Under the pieces are notes generated by a model. That model worked only from the letters and a program-made list of their open reading frames with translations. It did no database searches and was not told where the DNA came from. A DNA stretch of 12,800 nt from Thiobacillus sp. (lineage in GTDB: Bacteria; Pseudomonadota; Gammaproteobacteria; Burkholderiales; Thiobacillaceae), in assembly GCA_020216925.1 (NCBI GenBank), contig JAIWOL010000129.1:1-12800 (forward strand), in the 5' to 3' direction. The first letter of the stretch is position 1; the number at the start of each line of letters is the position of its first letter. The position numbers were made by a program, and so were the translations under genes. Below are positions 7,170 to 12,800 of the stretch, one piece after another.

Positions 7170-8085
7170 GCACCTCGCGGTCGGGAAACCACAGCGCGTA
7201 ATCGTACGGCCGGTTGAGCAGGATCACGGGCAAGCCCGGATTGAACACGCTCGCCCAGCCAGAAAGAAAAGAGGCGCTGCGCACCAGCGCCGCGCAGCGC
7301 GAAAGCAGCAATGCGTTGACGAGCGCCTCGCGCGCCTTGATCCGGTTCTTGCCGGGCTGCGTCCGCACATGCACGGCTTCGCTGCCGCGGGCGCGCAGTT
7401 CGTCGGCATGCACGATGAGCGGCCGCCCGACAGTGTTTTCCAGCATGAAGTCGATGAACGCCTGTTCGTCGCTGGCGACGAACACGGCGTCGCAGGCGTG
7501 CGTTTCGGCCGCCGCATTCACCGTGCCGGCCAGCGCGCGCCAGGAAACACGCGCCGCTTCGCTGGTCTTGTCGGTGCCGCGAAAATGCACGCCGAGCACG
7601 CGCCGTCCGGCGAAATGCGCGGCCGCGAAATTGTCCACGTGCGCGGCGATGCCGGCGTCGAGCCGGGCGTAGCGCGTCCACAGGGCGTGCGCGCGTTCGA
7701 GCGTCATCTGCGCCTGATAAGACTCGGGCAGGCCCAGCTCGTCGATGTCGCTTACCGTGCAGACGGGGGCCGGCGGCGCTTCGCCGCCTGCGTCGAGGCG
7801 GTATAGGTGGCCCAGCCAGTCGCGGCCGATTTCGTCGCCATAGAACGGCCCGGTCAGTTCGATATGCGGTTTGAGGCGGTGCGCCTCGCAATGCGCCAGC
7901 AGCATCAGCACCCAGTTGAACTGGGCAAAGAGGCCGACGCGGGCGTCGATGCGCACCGACAGCCAGCCGGCCCGCCCCCTGAGCTTGCGGCGACAGCGCC
8001 AGGGTTTCGTGTGGGCGTCGATCCGCGCGGCGCAGGCGCGGATACGCCCGATCAGCGCCCACCAGTGTGCCCGCGGGGAACTCAT
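7111..8085 (-). CDS. Fucosyltransferase-like protein (NodZ/GT23-like GT-B fold)
   Basis: A 324-residue protein. Seen: GLFAQFNWVLMLLAHCEAH at ~51-69, matching the N-terminal region where such enzymes read 'F-x-Q-x-N' followed by a long helix; VLGVHFRGTDKT at ~163-174, closely resembling the donor-binding GVHxRRTDK motif of alpha-1,6-fucosyltransferases (FUT8, NodZ); VFVASDEQAFIDFM at ~201-214; and ALVNALLLSRCAALVRSASFLS at ~254-275, the C-terminal donor-site region. Known: this fold uses GDP-fucose and transfers fucose with inversion. Inferred: a deoxyhexosyl transferase for the local glycan, possibly fucose. GT23 assignment is from motif memory only; another member of the O-fucosyltransferase-like superfamily is possible. 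The start at 8085 makes an ATGA overlap with the upstream gene; longer versions would run through that gene. The 3' end overlaps gtrB tail-to-tail by 59 bases. Confidence 0.72.
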   Translation of the reverse strand: MSSPRAHWWALIGRIRACAARIDAHTKPWRCRRKLRGRAGWLSVRIDARVGLFAQFNWVLMLLAHCEAHRLKPHIELTGPFYGDEIGRDWLGHLYRLDAGGEAPPAPVCTVSDIDELGLPESYQAQMTLERAHALWTRYARLDAGIAAHVDNFAAAHFAGRRVLGVHFRGTDKTSEAARVSWRALAGTVNAAAETHACDAVFVASDEQAFIDFMLENTVGRPLIVHADELRARGSEAVHVRTQPGKNRIKAREALVNALLLSRCAALVRSASFLSGWASVFNPGLPVILLNRPYDYALWFPDREVLKRYPPAARAHASTARPPG

Positions 8086-8984
8086 GCCGCCCCGCGCAAC
8101 AGGACCCGGCGCACGCTGTCGGCGTAGACGCCGCGGCGGAACCGGCAGGTGCCGATGAAGTGCACGAAGCGCGTCTCGCCGGGGCGCATTTTCTCGCAGT
8201 CCGTGTAGCGCGGGTGCGGCAGCACGATGGCACGAGGCTGGTTGGCAACAAGCAGATTCGACATCACCTGTTCGCTCCCCCATTCCGACCAGCGCTCGCC
8301 CAGACGTTCCTGCAGCACGCGCGACGCGGCAAGCATGAATTCGAGCTTGCCCGTCCCCGGCGCCAAACCGGAAAACCCTGAACACCCCCGGATGTAATAA
8401 CGGGCCGGCATGCCGGGCGCATCGAAATTGGACTCCGCCAGCACCTGGACATGCGGACGCGGGGCATTCAGATGCGCGCGCGCCGTGCTAGCGCGTTCTG
8501 CGGTCGTTTCCAGGGTCTGCCCGTCCCAGGTGCCAATGGAGAAAGACTGCCCTTCGCGCACGGCCTGCGCGATCTCGTCCAGTGGCCCCAGCGTGAGCGT
8601 GTCGGCGTCGAGCTGGATCGCGTACCGGTCGGCCGACAGCCGGGCGATGGCAATCAGGCGCTCCCAGGTGCCGCCTGTGGGCAAGCCCGGCTCGCGGCAA
8701 TCGACCAGCCTGTGGAAACACACGCCCGGCACATGCTGCCGCAACAGTGCGCGATCCTGTTCCGTCAGACTGCCGTCGTCGACGATATGCACCTCTCGTG
8801 GCGGCAACTGCGCCGCGAAAGATTTCACCGCAGCCAGATACATCGACACATCCTTGTGCTGAAGCTGGGACAGCAGCGTGGGCGAGGCTGCGCCGCCCAG
8901 CCGGATCGGCGGCGTGTCGAGAACGCCACGCACGTGGCGCTCGAACCGCCACCGCGCCCACTGGTTCCGGTATTTGTAGAACAT
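8082..8984 (-). CDS. Putative GT-A fold glycosyltransferase, unclassified family
   Basis: A 300-residue soluble protein. Seen: an ~30-residue basic N-terminus, a Ser/Leu/Gln stretch (SPTLLSQLQHKDVSMYLAAV at ~34-53) as in sugar transferases that scan for short acceptor helices, VHIVDDGSLT at ~65-74, YAIQLDADTL at ~121-130 with the metal-binding D-x-D at Asp126 and Asp128, YIRGCSGFSG at ~197-206, WGSEQVMSNLL at ~235-245 (probable acidic catalytic region) and a histidine-containing FVHFIGTCRF at ~273-282, resembling the C-terminal metal-coordinating His of GT8-like enzymes. I do not recognise a named family. By the DxD, the order of elements and its place among glycosyltransferases it is very probably a nucleotide-sugar-dependent transferase. 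The start at 8984 lies three bases after the TPR gene stop; its stop overlaps the next gene's ATG by four bases. Confidence 0.75.
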   Translation of the reverse strand: MFYKYRNQWARWRFERHVRGVLDTPPIRLGGAASPTLLSQLQHKDVSMYLAAVKSFAAQLPPREVHIVDDGSLTEQDRALLRQHVPGVCFHRLVDCREPGLPTGGTWERLIAIARLSADRYAIQLDADTLTLGPLDEIAQAVREGQSFSIGTWDGQTLETTAERASTARAHLNAPRPHVQVLAESNFDAPGMPARYYIRGCSGFSGLAPGTGKLEFMLAASRVLQERLGERWSEWGSEQVMSNLLVANQPRAIVLPHPRYTDCEKMRPGETRFVHFIGTCRFRRGVYADSVRRVLLRGAA

Positions 8985-8987
8985 GGC

Positions 8988-9731
8988 TCAGTCTGGACAG
9001 AAACGGCAATAGGGATTCTTCGGGCTGCCGATCTTGGGTTCGACCAGCTGGACGGGGGGTTTGGCTGCGGCCTCCGCCGCCGGGGCTGCGGGTGGAGTTG
9101 CGTCCGCCGGCGCCTCCGCGGCGGGCGCGGCAGGGACGGGTTTCAGATCGGCGAGCGCCTTCATGTCGCCGCCCAGTTCCTGGTAACGCCGGCGCAGGGA
9201 TTGTTTCTCGGGATCACGGGCGATACCCGCCTTCAGCACCTCGAGCGCCTGCGCTTTCTTGCCGAGCCTGGCGTACAGATCGGCCAGATCGATACGCGCC
9301 GGGCTCAGGCCCGGGTCGAGTTCGAGCGCCTTCTCGAAATCGGCGAGCGCCTGCCCGTCGCGCCCCGAGTACTTGAGCGCGCGCCCCCGATTCATGTGGG
9401 CTTCGGCGCGCAGATAGAAATCCGGCGTCCAGGCCTTCAACATGCCGGAGAATTCGTTGATCGCGTTGCCGAGGTTGGCCCGCTGCCGGCCGCGTGCGCT
9501 GCGGTAGTAGCGATTCAGTTCGACCAGCCCGCTGCAATAGTGGTGCATGTGGATCCAGTTGTCGTGCCCCATGCGGGCACGCCACATTTCCACCGCTGCG
9601 GGCTCCTGCTTGCCGATCTTGGCGTCGCAGTACGGCGGCAACATCGCGATTTCCTGCGCCGTCGTGTTGTCCGCCGCGTGCGCCGCGCCGGCCGCCAGAC
9701 ACATCAAGACCATTGCTCCGATTCGCTTCAT
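8988..9731 (-). CDS. Secreted TPR protein with terminal CxxC
   Basis: A 247-residue protein with an apparent Sec signal peptide (MKRIGAMVLMCLAAGAAHA, cleavage probably after residue 19), so it should be periplasmic. Seen: a conserved-looking N-terminal domain containing LPPYC (Cys35), NWIHMHHYCSGLVELNRYY (~58-76, Cys66) and two or more tetratricopeptide-type helical pairs at ~106-140 and ~142-175 (for example GRALKYSGRDGQALADFEKA). An Ala/Pro-rich linker (~197-226) follows, and the last residues are NPYCRFCPD, a CxxC within six residues of the end (Cys242, Cys245). The start at 9731 is supported by the signal peptide, a ribosome binding site and the one-base spacing from the preceding stop; a longer version would read into the upstream gene. 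Known: TPRs mediate protein contacts. Inferred: a periplasmic scaffold or lipid-linked glycan assembly factor. No function can be named. Confidence 0.85.
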   Translation of the reverse strand: MKRIGAMVLMCLAAGAAHAADNTTAQEIAMLPPYCDAKIGKQEPAAVEMWRARMGHDNWIHMHHYCSGLVELNRYYRSARGRQRANLGNAINEFSGMLKAWTPDFYLRAEAHMNRGRALKYSGRDGQALADFEKALELDPGLSPARIDLADLYARLGKKAQALEVLKAGIARDPEKQSLRRRYQELGGDMKALADLKPVPAAPAAEAPADATPPAAPAAEAAAKPPVQLVEPKIGSPKNPYCRFCPD

Positions 9732-9732
9732 G

Positions 9733-10866
9733 TCAGACCTTTCGAGTTTTGGAAGCCACGGCTTCCCAGCTGAAATCCTGTAGCGCGCGCGCCAAGCCGG
9801 CCTGCCCCAGCCGCGCGCGCAAACCGGCATCGACGACCAGCCGGCGCAAGCCTGCCGTCACCGCGCCGCAGTCGGCGCCATCCACCCGCAGGCCGGTGAC
9901 TTCGTGCAGCACGGCGGCGCCGGTGCCGCCTGCCACGCCGGCCAGGCTGGGCTTGCCGCAGGCTGCGGCCTCGATGAAGACCATGCCGAAGCCCTCGTTA
10001 TCGCCGTCGATCTCGCGGTTGGGCATGGCAAAGATATCGCAGGCGTTCATCCAGCGCGGCAGGTCGGCTTCGCTCACCGCCCCGATACGGTGGACGAAGG
10101 CACCGGCATCCTGCTGCAGGATGAGGCCGTCGAGATAATCCGCATCCTCGCCGATGCCGGCGATCACATAACGCACCGGCCTGCCTTCGCGCCTGAGCGT
10201 GACGACCGCGTCGATGGCGCGATCGAATCCCTTGCGGCGCGACAGCCGGCCGACGGAAAACACCAGGATCTCGGTCGCGCCGATGCCCAATGATTCGCGC
10301 AGCCCGGCGGGGTCGAGACCGGGCCGGAATACCGACACATCGACGCCGGGGTAGATGAGCGCGATGCGCGCGGAAGCGACCCCCATGCCGAGCAGCGTGT
10401 CCCGCGTGTGCTCGCTGTTGGCGATCACCCGGTCGGCATGGCGCAGGGCAAACCGCATGGCCCTGTACTTGCCGCCGCGGCCCCAGGTGGTGAGTTCCTC
10501 GCCGTGGGCGTAGACGACGACGGGTCTCAAGGTCAGCCGCGCCACCGCCCACGCCACCAGTCCCTCCGGCAGGGCGCGAAAAGCGTGGACGCCGTCGAAG
10601 CGACGGCTGAGCGCCAGCGTCAGCGATTTGAAAAAAAAGCGCGCATACATCGCCAGGGATTCCGGCCTGAGCCAGGGCACACGCTTCAGCTTCAGACGAT
10701 GGATGGTGTTGGGGTGAACAGCATCCACTTCCGCCGCGCCCGCGACGTCGGCAGTGACGACATGGATGTCGCGGCCACCCAGCCGACGGTAGACCTCGGC
10801 GGCCCAGACAGCGGTGCCGCCCCTGGTCGGCAGAAACAGTTCGGTGAGGACGAGCAATCGGCTCAC
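9733..10866 (-). CDS. GT4 family glycosyltransferase (PimB-like type)
   Basis: A 377-residue retaining GT-B glycosyltransferase. Seen: LLVLTELFLPTRGGTAVWAAEVYRRL at ~4-29 with the Gly-rich acceptor loop, VYAHGEELTTWGRGGKY at ~118-134, VIANSEHTRDTLL at ~147-159, YPGVDVSVFRP at ~172-182, FSVGRLSRRKGFD at ~203-215 (donor phosphate-binding Arg/Lys), IAGIGED at ~235-241, and E-x7-E in EGFGMVFIE (Glu291 and Glu299), followed by AAACGKPSLAG and a Gly-rich loop. The NREIDGDNEGFGMVFIEA pattern is like the PimB/mannosyltransferase branch of GT4, so mannose is one possibility, not a conclusion. A GTG at 10866 was chosen over an upstream ATG at 10887: it makes a GTGA overlap with the preceding frame, has AAGGGG five bases upstream, and starts right at the first beta strand. 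Only one base separates its stop from the TPR gene start. Confidence 0.9.
   Translation of the reverse strand: MSRLLVLTELFLPTRGGTAVWAAEVYRRLGGRDIHVVTADVAGAAEVDAVHPNTIHRLKLKRVPWLRPESLAMYARFFFKSLTLALSRRFDGVHAFRALPEGLVAWAVARLTLRPVVVYAHGEELTTWGRGGKYRAMRFALRHADRVIANSEHTRDTLLGMGVASARIALIYPGVDVSVFRPGLDPAGLRESLGIGATEILVFSVGRLSRRKGFDRAIDAVVTLRREGRPVRYVIAGIGEDADYLDGLILQQDAGAFVHRIGAVSEADLPRWMNACDIFAMPNREIDGDNEGFGMVFIEAAACGKPSLAGVAGGTGAAVLHEVTGLRVDGADCGAVTAGLRRLVVDAGLRARLGQAGLARALQDFSWEAVASKTRKV
9738..9743 (-). promoter_or_regulatory. Ribosome binding site of the TPR gene
   Basis: GAAAGG on the minus strand, six bases before the ATG at 9731. It sits in the last codons of the upstream GT4 gene and decides the start that carries the signal peptide. 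Confidence 0.7.
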
Positions 10867-11126
10867 GCCAGCCCCTTGTCGATGCATTCACGGAAATAGG
10901 CGATGGTGCGCGGCAGGCCATTTTCCAATTCGATACCGGGCTGGCGCCGATAATCGAAAAACAGCGTTCCGGCGCAGCGCCTGCCCTCGTCATAGCAGGC
11001 GCGCGGCCCGACAGGGTTGACCCGGCCCCCGGAGGTTGCGCCGGCAAACGGCGGCACGCGAGCGTATGCCGAATTTGCCGAAACGTCGCGCAACAGCCAG
11101 TGTGCAATCCTGTTCCGCATCCTCAC
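10863..11126 (-). pseudogene. Collapsed remnant of a UDP-glucuronate decarboxylase-like (SDR epimerase/dehydratase) gene
   Basis: An 87-codon open frame where a ~310-340-residue enzyme would be expected. Seen: residues ~36-62 read RVNPVGPRACYDEGRRC... followed by TLFFDYRRQ, a close match to the active-site helix of UXS-type decarboxylases (VNPIGPRxCYDEGKR...). The frame then jumps directly to ELENGLPRTIAYFREC (~67-81), which resembles the C-terminal end of the same enzymes (LE-x-GL-x-x-TI-x-YFR). The Gly-rich NAD-binding motif and most of the body are missing, and the catalytic Lys of Tyr-x3-Lys is Arg (Tyr45, Arg49), so it cannot be a working enzyme. The first ~30 residues have no clear match; they may be a divergent N-terminal leader. 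The frame keeps GTGA overlaps with both neighbours and encodes the ribosome binding site for the next gene. An alternative is a small functional protein made from the remains. Confidence 0.75.
10872..10877 (-). promoter_or_regulatory. Ribosome binding site for the GTG-started GT4 gene, embedded in the remnant
   Basis: AAGGGG on the minus strand, five bases before the GTG at 10866 and inside the last codons of the decarboxylase-like remnant. It decides the GTG start and gives a reason for the 3' end of the remnant to be conserved. Confidence 0.65.
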
Positions 11127-12052
11127 CCCCGCAACATCGACAGCACGTCGCGCAGGCTCCGCCAGTCGGGCGTTTCGAGCACGGAAGGCAGCACGGCGCC
11201 GACAGCCGCCAGCCGTTGTCCGCGCCGGGCGAGCGCGCAGCCGAGGTTATAGCGCGCGCTGCGCATGCGCGCCGCCACGCCGCTTTGCACCGCCGCCGGG
11301 AAATTGCCGGCCTGGTGCCGCAAATCGGTCAGGGTGCGCACGTTTTCGCGTTGCGCGGCGACGGGATCGCGGCGCGTGGCGCTGCCGCCGTGGATCACAT
11401 ACACGCCAAGACTCGCGCACACCACGCCGATGCGGCGGCTTTTTGCCACCAGCCGGGCGAGAAAATGCACGTCCTCGCACACCTTGAAGCCGGCCGGGTA
11501 GCCGCCGAGTTCGACGAAGCGGGCGCGCGGCACCGACAGGGTGTGGGTGTCGCCGAAATGGTCGGCGACGTAAGCGGCGATTTCGGCCGGGGTCTCCATC
11601 GTCGCCCGCAGGCTGCCCGCCGCGCGCGCCAGCACGGCACGGCCCGACGCGTGCTGCGCCATCGACGTGCCGATGAGGACGCCGGCGGCGTCGCGGTATT
11701 CGTAGTCGCCGGTAAGAAAATCCAGCGCGCCGTCGTCTGCGATCCATTCGGCGTGCAGGCGCAGCCGGTCTGGCGCGTACCAGTCGTCGGCATCCAGAAA
11801 CGCGAGCCAGTCGCCAGTCGCCGCCGCCGCGCCGGCGTTGCGCGCCACCGAGACGCCACGGTTGGGCTGGCGGACGAGTTTCACCTCGGCGTAACGCGCG
11901 GCGATATCTGCGGTCGCATCGCGCGAGCCGTCGTCGACGACGAGGATTTCGTGCGCCGGCCAGCTTTGCGCGCGCACCGATTCGATCGCGCGCGCCAGCG
12001 TCGACTCGGCGTTGAACGCCGGGATGACGACGGAGAAGCGCGGCGCGTTCAT
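11123..12052 (-). CDS. GT2 family glycosyltransferase
   Basis: A 309-residue inverting GT-A glycosyltransferase. Seen: FSVVIPAFNAESTLARAIESV at ~6-26, ILVVDDGSRDAT at ~36-47, NRGVSVARNAGAAAATGDWLAFLDADDWY at ~64-92 with the metal-binding Asp87-x-Asp89-Asp90, and a CEDVHFLARLVA stretch further on whose Glu-Asp is the typical catalytic-base region. A short helical C-terminus follows; there are no clear membrane segments. The start at 12052 gives an ATGA overlap with the upstream frame and begins three residues before the first strand; the longer open frame to 12706 is only readthrough of a shadow frame. The stop overlaps the GTG of the remnant frame by four bases. It probably adds a residue to the same glycan; specificity is unknown. 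Confidence 0.92.
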   Translation of the reverse strand: MNAPRFSVVIPAFNAESTLARAIESVRAQSWPAHEILVVDDGSRDATADIAARYAEVKLVRQPNRGVSVARNAGAAAATGDWLAFLDADDWYAPDRLRLHAEWIADDGALDFLTGDYEYRDAAGVLIGTSMAQHASGRAVLARAAGSLRATMETPAEIAAYVADHFGDTHTLSVPRARFVELGGYPAGFKVCEDVHFLARLVAKSRRIGVVCASLGVYVIHGGSATRRDPVAAQRENVRTLTDLRHQAGNFPAAVQSGVAARMRSARYNLGCALARRGQRLAAVGAVLPSVLETPDWRSLRDVLSMLRG

Positions 12053-12800
12053 GCCGCGAGCCATCCCAGTCCGGTCAGCCGCGCCACGCGCACAAAGCGC
12101 GGAATTTCGGCCAGGCGCGCGCGCCAGGCGGCCAGCCGGCGGCGCGGCGCATGCTCGACCCACTCCGGGTCGCGCCGTTCGATGGCATGCGCAAGTTCGA
12201 GCGGGGTGAGGAAGCGCACGCGCGGACAAGCCGCCAGCGCAGCCTTCAGCCCGGCGTCCAGCGCCGCCAGGCTGGCGTCCTGCGCTTGCAGAAAGTTGAA
12301 ACGATGGGTTTCCACCAGACAGGCGCGGCCCTGCCGGCTGCGTTGCGCAAGGCCGTCGGCCAGGCGCTGCGGCGAATGCCCCAGGGCCGGTTCGAAATAC
12401 ACGTCGCGCCGCAGGTAAAGTTGCCCGGCGGCGCTGCGCGCGCCGCTTTGCATGCGCGCGTCGACGCAGCCGGGTTTGCCGCAGGCGTCGCGGCAGGTAT
12501 AGCGTTCGCCGGGCGTGATGACGACTTCGATGCCGGCTGCTGCCCAGGCCGCCTCGACGGCATCGTTCCAGACGAAGGTGGTGGCGACGGCGACGCGCGG
12601 CGGCTGGCCGAACACGGTTTGAAAGGCGCGCGCTTCGGCACCAACGGCTTCGCGGATCGTCCCTGCCGGCAGCGGCTGCGATGGCAGGCGCGCGGCATCG
12701 ACCCAACGGCTTTGCAGGTGCGCGGGGAGCGCTTCGGTCGCGGCGGGTTCGGTGGCGGCGAGCCAGTCGCGCACGGCGGCGTCCGCGCGCGCCGCCGCCA
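12049..12800 (-). CDS. Partial protein, possibly polysaccharide deacetylase-like; 5' end outside window
   Basis: Open to the window edge, 249 codons visible, so the start lies beyond the window; a GTG at 12774 is not compelling because the frame stays open upstream. Seen: VAVATTFVWNDAVEAAWAAAGIEVVITPGERY (alternating strand and helix), a cluster CRDACGKPGC (12466-12495), YLRRDVYFEP, and CLVETHRFNFL followed by a SLAALDAGLKAAL helix and VRFLTPLELAHAI. The order of short strands, with a late His-containing strand and a final 'what time is it to stop' style LTPLELA helix, resembles beta/alpha-barrel polysaccharide deacetylase or GH57-like proteins, but the diagnostic N-terminal Asp/His motifs would lie outside. 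The neighbouring GT2 gene overlaps its stop by four bases, placing it in the same glycan operon. The fold call is tentative; the coding call is solid. Confidence 0.6.
   Translation of the reverse strand, partial: AAARADAAVRDWLAATEPAATEALPAHLQSRWVDAARLPSQPLPAGTIREAVGAEARAFQTVFGQPPRVAVATTFVWNDAVEAAWAAAGIEVVITPGERYTCRDACGKPGCVDARMQSGARSAAGQLYLRRDVYFEPALGHSPQRLADGLAQRSRQGRACLVETHRFNFLQAQDASLAALDAGLKAALAACPRVRFLTPLELAHAIERRDPEWVEHAPRRRLAAWRARLAEIPRFVRVARLTGLGWLAA

Noticed and set aside
8086..8385. Extended N-terminus for the fucosyltransferase-like gene, giving 424 codons
   Set aside because: The extension overlaps the upstream gene by 300 bases and is Arg/Ala-rich; the ATGA overlap start at 8085 fits the operon pattern.
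8451..9773. Plus-strand open frame of 440 codons
   Set aside because: Opposite the GT-A-like and TPR genes; it has no recognisable motifs, while the minus strand shows a signal peptide, TPRs and DxD.
11036..12418. Plus-strand open frame of 460 codons
   Set aside because: Opposite the GT2 gene and partial deacetylase-like gene; composition is His/Arg/Ala-rich without domain structure.

Overview
The window is about 12.8 kb of very GC-rich, gene-dense DNA from a surface-glycan (exopolysaccharide, capsule or O-antigen type) biosynthesis region. High GC, GTG/TTG starts, Shine-Dalgarno sites and the Gram-negative envelope gene set fit a proteobacterium, probably a betaproteobacterium. That placement is an inference from gene content and composition, not from a marker gene. 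There are no RNA genes, insertion sequences, CRISPR arrays or gene-free gaps over 40 bases.

Layout. Two head-to-head gene trains converge near 7.1 kb. The plus-strand train (1-7169) runs: a membrane-anchored alkaline-phosphatase/sulfatase-fold protein (5' end outside the window), a GT2 glycosyltransferase, a GT4 glycosyltransferase, a polytopic GT39/GtrC-like membrane glycosyltransferase, a GtrA-type small membrane protein, and a GtrB/DPM-like polyprenyl-phosphate glycosyltransferase. Neighbours mostly overlap by 1-4 bases, so this looks like one translationally coupled operon. The minus-strand train (12800 down to 7111) runs: a partial carbohydrate-active-enzyme-like protein (5' end outside), a GT2 glycosyltransferase, a short remnant of a UDP-glucuronate decarboxylase-like sugar-nucleotide enzyme, a GT4 glycosyltransferase, a secreted TPR protein, a GT-A-like protein with a DxD motif, and a fucosyltransferase-like (NodZ/GT23-like) protein. 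This train is also packed with 4-base overlaps or 1-3 base gaps.

How the genes work together (inference). The GT2 and GT4 enzymes would assemble a lipid-linked oligosaccharide at the inner membrane. GtrB would load a sugar on undecaprenyl phosphate, GtrA would flip it, and the GT39/GtrC-like protein would transfer it to the glycan on the periplasmic side. The alkaline-phosphatase-fold protein carries Thr where sulfatases carry Cys/Ser, so it more likely adds or removes a phospho-substituent than a sulfate. The minus train would add further residues, possibly including a deoxy-hexose.

Most notable points: the collapsed decarboxylase-like remnant that still keeps its overlaps with both neighbours and carries the next gene's ribosome binding site; the Thr-type sulfatase-fold enzyme; a complete gtr-like trio inside a glycan cluster; a fucosyltransferase-like gene whose tail overlaps gtrB tail-to-tail by 59 bases; and a secreted TPR protein ending in a terminal CxxC.
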